Shown here piece after piece: positions 26,401 to 37,913 of a stretch of DNA of 64,000 bases. A program made the translations under genes and the position numbers. The stretch lies in the NCBI RefSeq assembly GCF_032854445.1, contig NC_088301.1, forward strand, positions 28,568,402 to 28,632,401. Direction: 5' to 3'. Source of the DNA: Liolophura sinensis. Lineage: Eukaryota > Mollusca > Polyplacophora > Chitonida > Chitonidae. Every line of letters begins with the position of its first letter. Position 1 is the stretch's first letter. A model generated the notes under the pieces. It did not search any database. It saw nothing but the letters and a program-made list of their open reading frames with translations, and was not told the origin of the DNA.

Positions 26401-29325
26401 TTGCTCTCCGACCAAAACTTCTGGCTGTAGCGACAATTGAATGATCATTGATGTCATAGTCACGTGCCCAACAACGGCTCTTACTCCATGGAAACCAGGG
26501 AAATTTGCAATTTTTTAAACAGCTGCCGATGCCTGGCCCAATTCCGCATCTTTTGGCACCTTATTGATGTGGGACAGTGTTCAAGTGTACTTTTTACAGC
26601 AGACTGTATCAAGTACCTTGTGTTTTTTATGTACAAATGGTGTGGTTTTTCTACACGTAGATAAAGACATTGAGATTGTCTTGGACTTAGAAGTAAGACA
26701 ATTGCTGAGTGAGTTAAATGGGCTTAGCCCAAAGATTTGACGTCTTCTGGGCTACCGAAGGGCACATAACTTATAGTCAAAAGTTGAATATAGTAATGAC
26801 CAGTGGCGATGGTACATAGTACAGTGTATCCGATTTCAAATTAATAAAAAGACCAGGCAAAAATGCAAAAGTGGAAAAACTGTTCCAGTGCTGCTGGTAA
26901 GAGGCTAATCCGACGTATTTTGTGACGAGAAATCGAATGGTGCAAACCCCGTTCCTCTCCGACCAATACTTTTGGCTGTAGCGACAATTGAATGATCATT
27001 GATGTCATTATCACGTGCCCAGCAACGGCTCTTACTCCATGGAAACCAGGGAAATATGCAATTTTTTAACAGCTGCCGATGCCTGGCCCAATTCCGCATC
27101 TTTTAGAACCTTATAGATGTGGGTCAGTGATCAGTTGTACTTTTTACAGCAGACTGTATCTAGTACATTGTGTTTTATATGTACGAATGGTGTGGTTTTT
27201 CTACACGTAGATAAAGACATTGAGATTGTCTTGGACTTAGAAGTAAGACAATTGCTGGGTGAGTTAAATAGGCTGAGCCCAAAGATTTGACGTCTTCTGC
27301 GCTACCGAAGGGCACATAACTTATAGTCAAAAGTTGAATATAGTAATGACCAGTCGCGATGGTACATTGTACGGTGTAGCCGATTTCAATTAACCAAAAG
27401 ACCAGGCAAAAATGCAAAAGTGGAAAAACCGTTCCAGTGCTGCTGGTAAGAGGCTAATCCGACGTATTTTGTAACGAAAAATCGAATGGTGCAAACCCCG
27501 TTCCTCTCCGACCAATACTTTTGGCTATAGCGACAATTGAATGATCATTGATGCCATAGTCACGTGCCCAGCAACGGCTCTTACTCCATGGAAACCAGGG
27601 AAATATACAATTTTTTAAACAGCTGCCGATGCCTGGCCCAATTCCGCATCTTTTAGAACCTTATAGATGTGGGTCAGTGATCAGTTGTACTTTTTACAGC
27701 AGACTGTATCAAGTACCTTGTGTTTTTTATGTACGAATGGTGTGGTTTTTCTACACGTAGATAAAGACATTGAGATTGTCTTGGACTTAGAAGTAAGACA
27801 ATTGCTGGGTGAGTTAAATGGGCTTAGCTCAAAGATTTGACGTCTTCTGGGCTACCGAAGGGCACATAACTTATAGTTAAAAGTTGAATATAGAAATGAC
27901 CAGTCGCGATGGTACATTGTACGGTGTAGCCGATTTCAATTAACAAAAAGACCAGGCAAAAATGCAAAAGTGGAAAAACTGTTCCAGTGCTGCTGGTAAG
28001 AGGCTAATCCGACGTATTTTGTAACGAAAAATCGAATGGTGCAAACCCCGTTCCTCTCCGACCAATACTTTTGGCTATAGCGACAATTGAATGATCATTG
28101 ATGTCATAGTCACGTGCCCAGCAACGGCTCTTACTCCATGGAAACCAGGGAAATATACAATTTTTTAAACAGCTGCCGATGCCTGGCCCAATTCCGCATC
28201 TTTTAGAACCTTATAGATGTGGGTCAGTGATCAGTTGTACTTTTTACAGCAGACTGTATCTAGTACATTGTGTTTTTTATGTACAAATGGTGTGGTTTTT
28301 CTACAAGTAGATAAAGACATTGAGATTGTCTTCGACTTAAAAGTAAGACAATTGCTGAGTGAGTTAAATGGGCTTAGCCCAAAGATTTGACGTCTTCTGG
28401 GCTACCGATGGGCACATAACTTATAGTCAAAAGTTGAATATAGAAATGACCAGTCGCGATGGTACATAGTACAGTGTAGCCGATTTCAATTAACAAAAAG
28501 ACCAGGCAAAAATGCAAAAGTGGAAAAACCGTTCCAGTGCTGCTGGTAAGAGGCTAATCCGACGTATTTTGTGACGAGAAATCCAATGGTGCAAACCGCG
28601 TTGCTCTCCGACCAATACTTTTGGCTGTAGCGACAATTGAATGATCATTGATGTCATAGTCACGTGCCCAACAACGGCTCTTACTCCATGGAAACCAGGG
28701 AAATTTGCAATTTTTTAAACAGCTGCCGATGCCTGCCCCAATTCCGCATCTTTTGGAACCTTATTGATGTGGGTCAGTGTTCAAGTGTACTTTTTACAGC
28801 AGACTGTATCAAGTACCTTGTGTTTTTTATGTACAAATGGTGTGGTTTTTCTACACGTAGATAAAGACATTGAGATTGTCTTGGACTTAGAAGTAAGACA
28901 ATTGCTGAGTGAGTTAAATGGGCTTAGCCCAAAGATTTGACGTCTTCTGGGCTACCGAAAGGCACATAACTTATAGTGAAAAGTTGAATATAGTAATGAC
29001 CAGTCGCGATGGTACATAGTACAGTGTAGCCGATTTCAATTAACAAAACGACCAGGCAAAAATGCAAAAGTGGAAAAACCGTTCCAGTGCTGCTGGTAAA
29101 AGGCTAATCCGACGTATTTTGTGACGAGAAATCGAATGGTGCAAACCGCGTTTGCTCTCCGACCAATACTTTTGGCTGTAGCGACAATTGAATGATCATT
29201 GATGTCATAGTCACGTGCCTAACAACGGCTCTTACTCCCTGGAAACCAGGGAAATTTGCAATTTTTTAAACAGCTGCGGATGCCTGGCCCAATTCCACAT
29301 CTTTTGGCACCTTATTGATGTGGGT

Positions 29326-29765
29326 CAATGTTTGTTTGTTTTTTTGAGTAGACTGTATCAAGGACCTTGTGTTTTCTACATACAAATGGTGTGGTCTTTC
29401 TACATGTCTTCTGTTCTACTGAAGGGCACATAACTTATAGCCAAAACTTTAATAGAGGAATGACCAGTCGCCATGGTAGATGCTACAGTGTATCCGATTT
29501 TAATAAGCACAAAGACCTGCCAAAAATCCAAAAGTGGAAAAATCGTTCCAATGCTTTTGGAAAGAGGCTAATCCGATGTAATTTGTCACGAGAAATCGAA
29601 TGGTGCAAACGGCGTTCATCTCCGACAAACACTTTTGGCTGTAGCGACGTTTAAGTGATGATTTACCTCATAATCACGTGCCCAGCAACGTGCCCAGATG
29701 CCTGACCCAATTCCGCCTCTTTTGGCACCCTATTGATGTGGGTCAGTGTTTAATTGTACTTTTTC
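29326..29765 (+). repeat. Diverged satellite monomer at the array edge, with internal deletion
   Basis: The core-type monomer runs to about 29,325 and then switches to the old type. Marks of the old type are GTTTTCTACATAC in place of GTTTTTTATGTAC, CTACATGT in place of CTACACGT, and CTTATAGCC in place of CTTATAGTC. Between CTACATGT and CTTCTG (about 29,402-29,408) a segment of roughly 115 bases present in normal monomers is missing. A second deletion, between GTGCCCAGCAACG and TGCCCAGATGCC near 29,690, removes much of the next segment. The monomer is then cut by the LINE insertion and resumes at 35,642. Confidence 0.85.
29752..29765 (+). repeat. Target-site duplication, left copy, of the I-type LINE
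   Basis: The 14 bases AATTGTACTTTTTC stand immediately before the LINE and again immediately after its TTCA tail. They belong to the satellite monomer, where the usual reading is TTCAATTGTACTTTTTACAG, so the LINE landed in a pre-existing old monomer. Confidence 0.92.
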
Positions 29766-30390
29766 CCCCGTGGGGTTTCCGGTGTGATAACAATAGGACC
29801 TTAGCCCTCTAGCCAAGTTTGTCGTAAAAGTCGACTAACCTAGAGCTCTCCTGTGTGAGCCCTGTGAATATAATAGGCTCATATTTTCCCGGTTGTGTGA
29901 GGGGCAACCGGGGAGCGACCTGTTTGCCGTGGGTTGCGACCCGTAATTTCCTAGGACGGGATCCTGGTGGCTGAGGGCGTGTTGGTTTTGCGAGATCTTT
30001 TCGTCCAACACGCTACTTTGGCCCTTACTTTGAGAGAGACAGGAGGTCGGATGGGCCCGGTCCGGTCAATCGGCTGGTTGCGTCAAGCCCTACTCTTGAT
30101 CCTATTTGTTATTCTTTCACATACTGTGATGTCAAGTTGGGTTTTCTATAAACACTCTTGTTCGGGGTCAGTGTAGAAGGCGGTGGCTAATGGGTCAATC
30201 GAGTAGATTGAACTAACCTTGTTGGTATAACTCCATCTGTTCGAGTATACCTTGCGTGGATTCTCTGTTTCTATTCTCTGCTGGTCACCCGCAAAGGTAG
30301 ATTCGCCCTTGTTGGCACTCCGTGGCGGGTGGGGGACACGTGAGGTGAAACTAATAAAAATATATTAAGGCTTCCCCTGAAATTATCGCA
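29766..30390 (+). promoter_or_regulatory. 5' untranslated/promoter region of the I-type LINE
   Basis: This stretch is clearly more GC-rich than the surrounding satellite and has no supported coding frame. It contains an 8-bp stem, CCCGGTTG (29,888-29,895) pairing with CAACCGGG (29,905-29,912), and just after it GGGTTGCGACCC, a 4-bp stem with a four-base loop. In this superfamily the 5' region holds an internal promoter; here that role is inferred from position. Confidence 0.6.
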
Positions 30391-31689
30391 GTGGCTGGTA
30401 AAAAAAGAAAAAATGATGTTCCCTTAGATATTGAAGGAGGAAATAATTATTTTCCTGCCTTCTTAGTAATATCTAATAGAAATAAGAATCACGGAAAAAT
30501 GAAAATCAATCCATTTGTATTAAAAAAAACAATAGAAAGTTATGCTGGAACGTTAAAACAAGTTAAGAAAATGAAATCTGGAAACATTCTGTTAGAATGC
30601 TCCAGAAAACAACAATATCAAAATGTACTAAAAATTCAAAATATAGGAGAGCAGCCTATTTCTGTTTCTCCTCATAATACATTGAACTGCTGTCATGGTA
30701 TAATTCGTGACAGAGACCAGGACCTTACTGAAATGAATGAACAACAAAAAACTGAAGAACTAAAACACCAAGGAGTAAATCAGATAAAACGCTTCCTAAT
30801 TAGAAGAGAAGGGAATCTGGTAAAAACGAACACTTGTATGTTAACATTCAAAAAAACCTCCCTTCCGTCATCTATATTTATTGGACCATATAGTGTAAGG
30901 GTGGAGTTATTTATACCTAACCCACCCGGTGTTTCTCCTGTCAGAGGTTTGGCCATGGCAGGAGTCAATGCCGCAACGCACTGGCCTGCTTTAGATGTGC
31001 GGAAGCAGGTCATGAGGGCTTCAATTGCACAAAAACAGTAAAATGTGTGAATTGTAGTGGAGCCCACATGGCCTCCTCCAAGGACTGCTCTCTCTTGTAA
31101 AATGTAAAAATAATACATCCTATCAGGAAGCAAAGCGTCTGGTCTCTGCCACGAATGTCCTTACTACTTCTACATATGCAAATGTTGTCAGGAAAACCAC
31201 TGTTTCTGTGGGGGTCCAAACAACTTTTACTTGGCTTATTAGCAAAGAACATCCCCAGAAACTGGTCATAAAACCCTTAAAAAACACAGTCAGCTCATCA
31301 TCACAAACTGATATAAACCTTTCTAAAATACCCGACACTTTACCTGACTATCCAGCACTTTCTTTGTCTGAAAGCACATCATATGATAATAAATCCAAAT
31401 GTTGTAAACCCGTTGATTCTTCACAGAAAACAACGGGTGACAAAAATAAATCTGAGAAAAATCATAAAAGGCATAAACCTAATGGCCCCCTGGAGCGTCC
31501 CTCTAAGGCCACTAGAAACCCTATCCAAACTTTTAATAGGTTTGGATCGTTGGAGGACGTTGATCCTTCGACATCGTGTGCAGACGTTATGGATACGTCA
31601 TCTGAACCTGGGAGGGGTCTCCTAGCAGATCTCCCAAAACGGGTCGTCGGCGGTCCAAACATAAATCCCCAATACGCCTACCTCCATAA
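30391..31689 (+). pseudogene. LINE ORF1, Gag-like RNA-binding protein, frameshifted
   Basis: ORF1 would encode about 430 residues, a nucleic-acid-binding Gag-like protein that packages the element's RNA. Three zinc knuckles are readable in one frame: CFSCQRFGHGRSQC (30,930-30,971), CFRCAEAGHEGFNC (30,987-31,028) and CVNCSGAHMASSKDC (31,044-31,088). The first two are CX2CX4HX4C and the third is CX2CX3HX6C, the usual order in Jockey/I Gag proteins. The frame changes about 30,920, again about 31,095, and a third time between about 31,590 and 31,630. The basic C-terminus SPSRSPKTGRRRSKHKSP then returns to the starting frame. The expected start codon reads GTG at 30,391 (context GCAGTGGCTGG), probably a mutated ATG. 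The stop TAA (31,687-31,689) overlaps the ORF2 start. Confidence 0.88.
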
Positions 31690-34600
31690 TGTCTTCTTTA
31701 GACAAAATTATACAGTGGAATTGTCGAGGTCTTAAGGTAAATCTTATTGAAATAACACAGCTAGTTCAATCTTTAAATCCAGTAGCCCTGTGTCTTCAGG
31801 AAACTCGCCTGAAGATATCTGACAAAGATAAATTATCCTTTAAAAATTATACACTTTATAGCAATTATTCTGGTGAAGAAGAACGAGCTTGTGACGGCTC
31901 CTCTATTTTCGTAAATAATAATATAATTCACAGTCCTGTTGATCTCGTTACTGAGTTTCAGGCTGTGGCCGTCGGTGTTTCTTTGTCGGAAACAGTTACT
32001 TTATGTTCGATTTATATTCCTCCTCATTCTTCTTTATCAATCTCTGAATTACATAACTTAAAAGAACAACTCCCATCCCCTTTTATAATTATGGGGGATT
32101 TTAATGCCAATAACCCTCTATGGGGCAGTAATAATATAAACGGTAAAGGCAAACTTTGGAAGATTTTTTGTCGAAAGATGAACTGTGTTATTTCAGTGAT
32201 GGTTCTAATACCTATTTACATCCAGGTAATGGCGCTTATTCTGCTATCGACCTCACTATCACGGATCCATCACTTCTCCCGGATTTTTCTTGGAGGGTGC
32301 ATGACGATCTTTGTGGTAGTGACCATTTTCCTATAATCCTAGAACATATCACTTCTAATTCTTTAGAACGTGTAGCTAGGTGAAAATTCGATAAAGCAGA
32401 TTGGGTCGCATTTGAGATGATCTGTGAGGCTGATATCACTCCAGAGACTCTCAATGCGGCAGATGACCCTATGTTAACATTTAATGATCTTGTTTTACGA
32501 GCTGCCGATAGAACTATTCCTAAGACCTCGACAAATCCAAAATCCAAAAGTAAACCCTGGTATGATAGGGACAGTCGCAAAGCCATTAAAGACCGCAAAA
32601 AGGCCGAGCGAAATTTTAATATATGTCCTAATGATAATAACTTAAACCAGGTTCGTATTTTTAGAGCTAAGGCTCGTCGATTACTCAAGTCCAAGAGACG
32701 ATCTTTTTGGCGGAACTTTGTCTCGGGCATTATGTCAATACACCCATGCGTAAGGTCTGGAACATGGTTCAGAAACTTAAGGGCAAAAATAATAAAGCAA
32801 AAGTTCAGCATTTAAAAGATGGCGATAATACATTAACCTCTCCATCTGATATAGCCAATAAATTAGCTGAAACAATTTCAACGAAATCTTCTTCTGAGAA
32901 CTATACTAAAGAATTGCAACATATTAAAAATCAGAAGGAGAAAACCAAATTGCCCTTTTCTTCTAAGAATTTAGAAGATTATAATCGTCCTTTTAATATC
33001 GAAGAACTTAAGACTGCATTAAAAAAGGCCCACGATACTGCTTGTGGTCCTGATAACGTATACTATAAGTTTCTGAATCATTTACCACCAGAGTCACTGG
33101 AGACTCTCTTGGACTTGCTTAATGATATTTGGATAACTGGTAATTTTCCAGCCTCATGGATGGAGGCGTGTATTATCACGGTCCCCAAACCGGGTATATA
33201 TCATACTGATCCAAATAATTACCGTCCCATAGCTCTTACCAGCTGCGTCTGTAAGGCTATGGAACGGATGATTAATGATAGACTTGTTTGGTTTCTTGAA
33301 ACCAATAAGTTACTTTCTGATATTCAATGTGGTTTTCGTCAAGGTAGATCTACCATGGATCACCTTGTTCGCTTTGAAACTTTTTTTCGCGATGGCTTCA
33401 TCAATAACAAACATGTGGTGTCCATATTTTTTGACCTTGAAAAGGCCTACGACACCACATGGAAATATGGTATTTTAAAAGACCTCGCGGATATGGGTCT
33501 TAAAGGTCGCTTACCTACATTTATATCACAATTTTTATCTGATTGTCAGTTTAAGGTACGGGATGGGTCCACTCTTTCTGACTCAGGAATGAGCGGGAAA
33601 TGGGTGTACCCCAGGGCAGCATTCTATCACCAACTCTGTTTAGCATAAAAATAAATAGCCTAGCAAAAACATTAACATCTGGCACACAGGGTTCTTTATA
33701 CGTCGATGATTTCCTTATATGCTACCGAGCTAAGAATATGAATAATATCCAACGTCAGTTGCAGCTTTGTCTCAATAAGATCGAGAAATGGGCAACTGAA
33801 AACGGTTTTAGATTTTCAACGTCTAAAAATCGTCGGTATGCATTTTTGTAATAAACGGAAACTTCATCTTGACCCTGAGCTTCATTTTTGTGGTGAACAG
33901 ATTAAAATTGTTGGAGAAACAAAATTTTTATGTATAATATTTGATAGTAAGCTATCTTTTATACCTCATATTCAAATGCTTAAAGCTAAATGTACAAAGG
34001 CTCTCGATATAATTAGGGTCGTGTCTAACACCGATTGGGGTGCTGACCGATCAGTTTGACTTAACTTGTATCGCTCTCTGGTGAGGTCTAAATTGGACTA
34101 TGGAGCCATCATTTACGGTTCCACTAGGAAGTCGTACATTAAAATGTTGGATCCTGTTCATCACCAAGGTTTGAGGCTCAGCCTTGGTGCTTTTAGAACC
34201 TCACCAGTAGAAAGTTTATACGTGGAGGCTAATGAGCCTTCTTTGTAACACCGACGTATAAAACTGAGCCTTCAATATGCTACTAAGCTTCAAGCTCATC
34301 CAACAAACCCTGCCTGTGTTTTCAATCCATTATATGTAGATAAATATACTAAATGTCCTAACAAGATCCCTTCGTTCAGTGCTCGTGTTAAGGACCATAC
34401 TGTGGAAGCCAACATTAAACTTGGGGACATAGCTCCGGTGTCTTTTCCGGAGTCGCCTCCATGGCGTCTTCCACAACCTAAATTGATATTTGATCTACGT
34501 AGACATAATAAATCCAATACAAATCCTCTTATAATTCAGCAAGGTTTTGCTGAAATTAAGGCTAAATATTCGGATTATAAATTTATATATACTGATGGGT

Positions 34601-35379
34601 CAAAAAATGGGGACAGAGTTCCAGCTGCAGCTGTTTTACAGCAGCGAGTTGCTTCTCTTCGTCTTCCATCCTCTTCGTCAATCTTTTCTGCAGAGGCCAG
34701 GGCTATACTTCTGGCCTTATCATATGTTTCTTCTGGGCATGCCCAGAGGGCAGTGATATGCAGCGACTCGCTTTCTTGCCTTTTGGCAATTCAGAATAAT
34801 AAATTTAAAAATCCGTTGATCCTCGAAATATTAGCCATGCATAGAAAACAAATTAAAAGAGGTAAAGATATCATATTCTGCTGGATACCAAGTCATACTG
34901 GTATCCATGGAAATACAGTCGTAGACAGGGAGGCAAAGGCTGCCCTAAATCATTCCATATCAAAATTTAAAATCCCTTATACTGATGTGAAGTCCAATAT
35001 TCTTAAATATATTCTTCGCCTTTGGCAGGGTGAATGGGACTTGCAGATCCATAATAAACTGCATGCTATTCATCCTGTCATTGGCTACAATGACTATACT
35101 TACTAAATGTCTCGTAGAGGCCAAGTGGTTTTAACTAGGTGTCGTATTGGGCATTCTCATCTAACACACAATTTCATCTTTGATGGGAGCAGTGCTCCTG
35201 AGCGTGTTGGATGTGATGCTGCATAGGGCATCAAACATATCCTGGTTGACTGTGTAGACTTTACTCATGTTTGGCAAAGATTCTACACAGTCAACTCTAT
35301 ATATGATTTATTTGAAAGCGTCTCTGGCGATGTTGTCATAAATTATTTGAAGGCCATTGGCCTATACCATAAAATATAA
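31689..35379 (+). pseudogene. LINE ORF2 polyprotein: endonuclease, reverse transcriptase, RNase H (decayed)
   Basis: The ATG at 31,689 opens an apurinic-type endonuclease with QWNCRG, LQETRL and GDFNANNPLWG. After a frameshift near 32,160 it continues with SAIDLTITDPSL and GSDHFPI. A TGA stop lies at 32,381-32,383, and further shifts occur near 32,735, 33,595 and 33,835. The reverse transcriptase shows NNYRPIALTSC, QCGFRQGRSTMDHLV, FFDLEKAYDTTW, GVPQGSILSPTLF and the catalytic YVDD (about 33,700). RNase H follows with YTDGSKNG, FSAEARAILLAL, CSDSLSCLLAI and WIPSHTGIHGNTVVDREAK, which keeps the acidic residues. Stops also lie at 34,057, 34,246, 35,104 and 35,224. The C-terminus keeps a KHILVDC motif. 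The enzyme would nick DNA and copy the element's RNA in place; this copy is dead. Confidence 0.93.
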
Positions 35380-35641
35380 ATTTTAACTGTCAAAATATCT
35401 ATAGATAAACAGTTATATACATATTGATTTATACATGTACTATAACCCTGGTTTTCGAGTTTTACCTCTTATTTTTCTTTTATACGATTTTAAATATGTA
35501 TGTACTTTTTGTTTTACTTTTGATGTTCATATTATTATATCGAAAACCTTAAACGTCTCGCGTTTTCACCTTGTTCTCACCACGATATGGCTGAAATATT
35601 GCCGATGTGGCGTTAAGCCACAATCATTCATTCATTCATTC
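35380..35641 (+). other. LINE 3' untranslated region and TTCA-repeat tail
   Basis: After the ORF2 stop there are about 210 AT-rich bases, then a terminal module at 35,591-35,625 (CTGAAATATTG, then GGCGTTAAGCCACAATC), then TTCA repeats to 35,641. The module contains a perfect 5-bp stem with a five-base loop, GTGGC-GTTAA-GCCAC, at 35,607-35,621. In this group the 3' terminus is what the reverse transcriptase binds to start copying. Related modules occur at the ends of short elements near 60.2, 60.5, 60.9 and 63.87 kb. Confidence 0.8.
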
Positions 35642-36470
35642 AATTGTACTTTTTCAAGCAGACTGTATCAAGTACCTTGTGTTTTCTATATACAAATAGT
35701 GTGGTTTATCTACATGTAGATAAAGACATTGAGTTTGTCTTTGACTTTTGCTGGGTGAGTTAAATGTGCTTGGCCCAGAAATTTGACATCTTCTGGGCTA
35801 CCGAAGGGCACAAAACTTATAGCCAAAAGTTTAATATAGTAATGACCAGTCGCCATGGTACATACTACAGTTGAAGCCGAATTCGATTAGCAAAAAGACC
35901 AGGCAAATCTCCAAAAGCGGAAAAATTGTTCCAATGCTGCTGGAAAGACGTTAATCCGATGTTTTTTTGTGACGAAAAATCGAATGGTGCAAACCGCGTG
36001 TCTCTCCGACCAATACTTTTGTCTGTGGCGACGTTTAAATGATGATTGACATCATAATCACGTGCCCAGCAACGGCTCGTACTCCTTGGAAACCAGGGAA
36101 CTTTCCAATTTTTTCAACACCTGCCGATGCGTGACCCAATTTTGCATCTTTTAACACCTTATTGATGTCGGTCAGTGTTCAGTTGTACTTTTTACAGCAG
36201 ACTGTATCAAGTACCTTGCGTTTTCTATATACAAATGGTGTGGTTTTTCTACATGTAGATTAAGACATTGAGATTGTCTTTGACTTAGAAGTAAGACAAT
36301 TACTGGGTGAGTTAAATCGGCTTGGCCCAAAGATTTGAGGTCTTCTGGGTTACCGAAGGGCACATAACTTATAGCCAAAAGTTTAATAAAGTAATGACCA
36401 GTCGCCATGGTACATACTACAGTGTAGACGATTTCAATTAGCAAACAGACCAGGCAAAAATCCAAAAGTT
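35642..36470 (+). repeat. Diverged satellite, about 1.5 monomers, between two LINEs
   Basis: This stretch resumes the interrupted monomer with the second copy of the 14-bp target site (35,642-35,655). It has the old-type marks GTTTTCTATATACAAAT, CTACATGTAGAT, CTTATAGCCAAAAG and CAATTAGCAAA. It holds one full and one partial monomer and ends in AATCCAAAAGT, after which satellite homology stops and the second LINE begins. Clearly more diverged than any monomer left of 29,325. Confidence 0.88.
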
Positions 36471-36771
36471 CATAGAGAAGATGGCGAGAGGTTTTCAACA
36501 TGGCGACAAGGAGTTGACAGGGAAATTTGGCTCCGATCAACCCCAGGATTGTGATGATTTAACGTTACATATGATTTGACATGGCAAACTGGGCATATAG
36601 ATAAGTTATTACTTAGGTCTCCTGATCATTTAGTAATCTCCTTTTGCAAATGTAAATGGTCGATGTGGAGATTCTTTATTATCCGTATTGTGAAGCTATG
36701 GGACTAGGCATGTTTACAATATGGTAACAGCTACAGTATATAGCATATAGAGCCCGAGCAATAGCCAGTAC

Positions 36772-36869
36772 TTGAACACTGAAGCGTGAGTCCGGGGGTA
36801 GTATAACCCGGTCAAACCAGTTTCTCAGCGGCAAGTCCGCCTGCATGCGCACGGACTTTTAGTGTTCAA
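36772..36869 (+). other. Nested inverted repeats, predicted branched RNA fold, 5' of the L1-like ORF1
   Basis: A 9-bp outer stem, TTGAACACT (36,772-36,780) with AGTGTTCAA (36,861-36,869), encloses two perfect inner hairpins. The first is CCGGG (36,792-36,796) with CCCGG (36,807-36,811). The second is AAGTCCG (36,833-36,839) with CGGACTT (36,852-36,858). All stems are compatible, giving a three-way junction. It lies about 90 bases before the predicted ORF1, so it is probably a structured part of the element's 5' untranslated region. I saw no hammerhead core; other function is unknown. Confidence 0.6.
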
Positions 36870-36961
36870 CCACTGTGCTAGGTGCCTCTAAACAACACGT
36901 CTGTCACTCCTTGGTCAGATCCTGACTGAGCACAACGTTGTGTCTGTACTGTTATATCTGA

Positions 36962-37913
36962 GTGAGTGGTTTTATTACACCAAATGCCATCCTGTGGAAA
37001 TCGTCAAAAAAGAGACGTGCGAGGTTTTCTCAAGGCATCATGGATGAGCCCTCTACTGCACCCCAGCCGACCAATGAAGTGGTAACTCGTCATCCTGAAA
37101 TAATGGATCAGCTACAGATTATCATGGACAGGCTTGGTAAGCTAGATTCTATGGTGACAAGTGAAACACTGGAAGAAAAACTACAAAGTACAGAAGCAAA
37201 AATAGTTACAAAGTTGACAAACCTAATTGAACAGCAGGAAGCCAGAATCTTTACTTTAGAAAAAGAAAATGATACTCTTCGAGCAGACATGCATGAATTA
37301 AGCTTACAATACGAACAAGATCAAGAAGAACTGGCCAGGGTAAACAGAGATATGCGAAACTTAGAAGATAGGCAGAACGATTTGAAACAAGACTCCCGTA
37401 AACAAAGTATACGGATTTACGGCGTAGATGGGGATACAGCCACAGAAACAACTGACGAATGTTCCGAGAAAGTCGTTGACATCTTAACATCCAAACTAAA
37501 GCTATCACTGACGTTTAGTGACATAAGTATAGCGCACAGATTGGGACCGAAAAGACCTGACTTAAACACAAAACCAAGGTTTGTAATAGTAAAGTTCATA
37601 TCACGATGACTTAAAGTTGAAGCGATAAAAAACAGAAAAGCCTTGAAAGGAACAAACATTGTTTAAGGAAGACCTAACGCAGAAAAACCAGGCTATTTTA
37701 AAAGCAGCATCTGTACACCCCATGGTACAATCCGCCTGGTCAAGTGATGGCAAAATCTTCGCCAAAAACTTCAACGAGGACGTAAGACAAGTGAAATCTA
37801 CTGACTTCATAGACATTCTCATCAGTCCATCATGCCATACACCCAGACTTCAAAGACCACGTGACCAAAGAAGTGGGAGGCCAATAACCAACTCACCAGC
37901 CCCTATCAGCTAG
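36962..37913 (+). pseudogene. L1-like ORF1 protein (coiled coil plus RNA-binding domain), broken
   Basis: From 36,962 an open frame of about 215 residues begins with a basic N-terminus. A leucine- and glutamate-rich coiled coil follows (about residues 70-140; for example IMDRLGKLDSMVTSETLEEK and EQQEARIFTLEKENDTLRAD). Next comes an RRM-like core with RKQSIRIYGVDG and DISIAHRLGPKRP, the signature of L1 ORF1 proteins (transposase-22 family). The frame stops at 37,609. After a frame change the C-terminal domain continues from about 37,659 with FKEDLTQKNQAILKAA and VQSAWSSDGKIFAK, to a stop at 37,913. L1 ORF1 proteins form trimers that coat the element's RNA. The first ATG may be upstream of the original start, since the family resemblance begins only after residue 25 or so. 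Confidence 0.82.

Larger units (their letters stand above)
1..29325 (+). repeat. Core satellite array, 549-bp monomer, ~53 tandem copies
   Basis: The same block recurs every 548-551 bases without interruption. A convenient phase anchor is CGACGTATTTTGTGACGAG, seen near 546, 1096, 1645, 2195, 2744, 3293 and onward. All monomers point the same way and differ by scattered substitutions and single-base changes in short T or A runs. Each monomer carries small perfect palindromes (AATGATCATT, CACGTG, CCATGG, and the hairpin GGGCTTAGCCC). Open frames of 64-66 codons recur on both strands, but single-base changes in the run before AACAGCTGCCG open or close them at random, so I do not treat them as genes. 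The array starts before base 1. I do not recognise the family. Centromeric or heterochromatic location is inference. Confidence 0.97.
29766..35641 (+). mobile_element. Full-length but inactive I-superfamily (I/Nimb-like) non-LTR retrotransposon
   Basis: The element is about 5.9 kb. It has a 5' untranslated region of about 0.6 kb, ORF1 with three zinc knuckles, ORF2 with apurinic endonuclease, reverse transcriptase and RNase H, a short 3' untranslated region, and a tail of TTCA repeats. It is bounded by a perfect 14-bp target-site duplication in satellite DNA, so its ends are well placed. RNase H together with three CCHC knuckles points to the I superfamily; the choice of Nimb over I proper is a guess. 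ORF1 carries three frameshifts, and ORF2 carries four frameshifts and several stops, so it cannot move by itself. It lies in the same orientation as the satellite. Confidence 0.93.

Noticed and set aside
1-29325. Dozens of recurring 64-66 residue open frames on both strands in the satellite, for example starting MPSNGSYSMETRE or MRNWARHRQLLKN
   Set aside because: They are opened and closed by single-base changes in short homopolymer runs, occur on both strands of the same monomer, lack known domains and track the monomer copy number. This is what a non-coding tandem repeat gives.
1-29325. CRISPR-like or other short-spacer array
   Set aside because: The repeat unit is 549 bases with no unique spacers, and the genome is clearly eukaryotic.
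1-29325. CENP-B box in the satellite
   Set aside because: I looked for the TTCG....A..CGGG pattern in the monomer and did not see it.
29967-30176. Open frame of 69 codons in the LINE 5' region
   Set aside because: No motif, lies in the structured untranslated region, and overlaps no conserved part of the element.
30780-31338. Minus-strand frames over LINE ORF1
   Set aside because: They are antisense shadows of the zinc-knuckle region, which is clearly coding on the plus strand.
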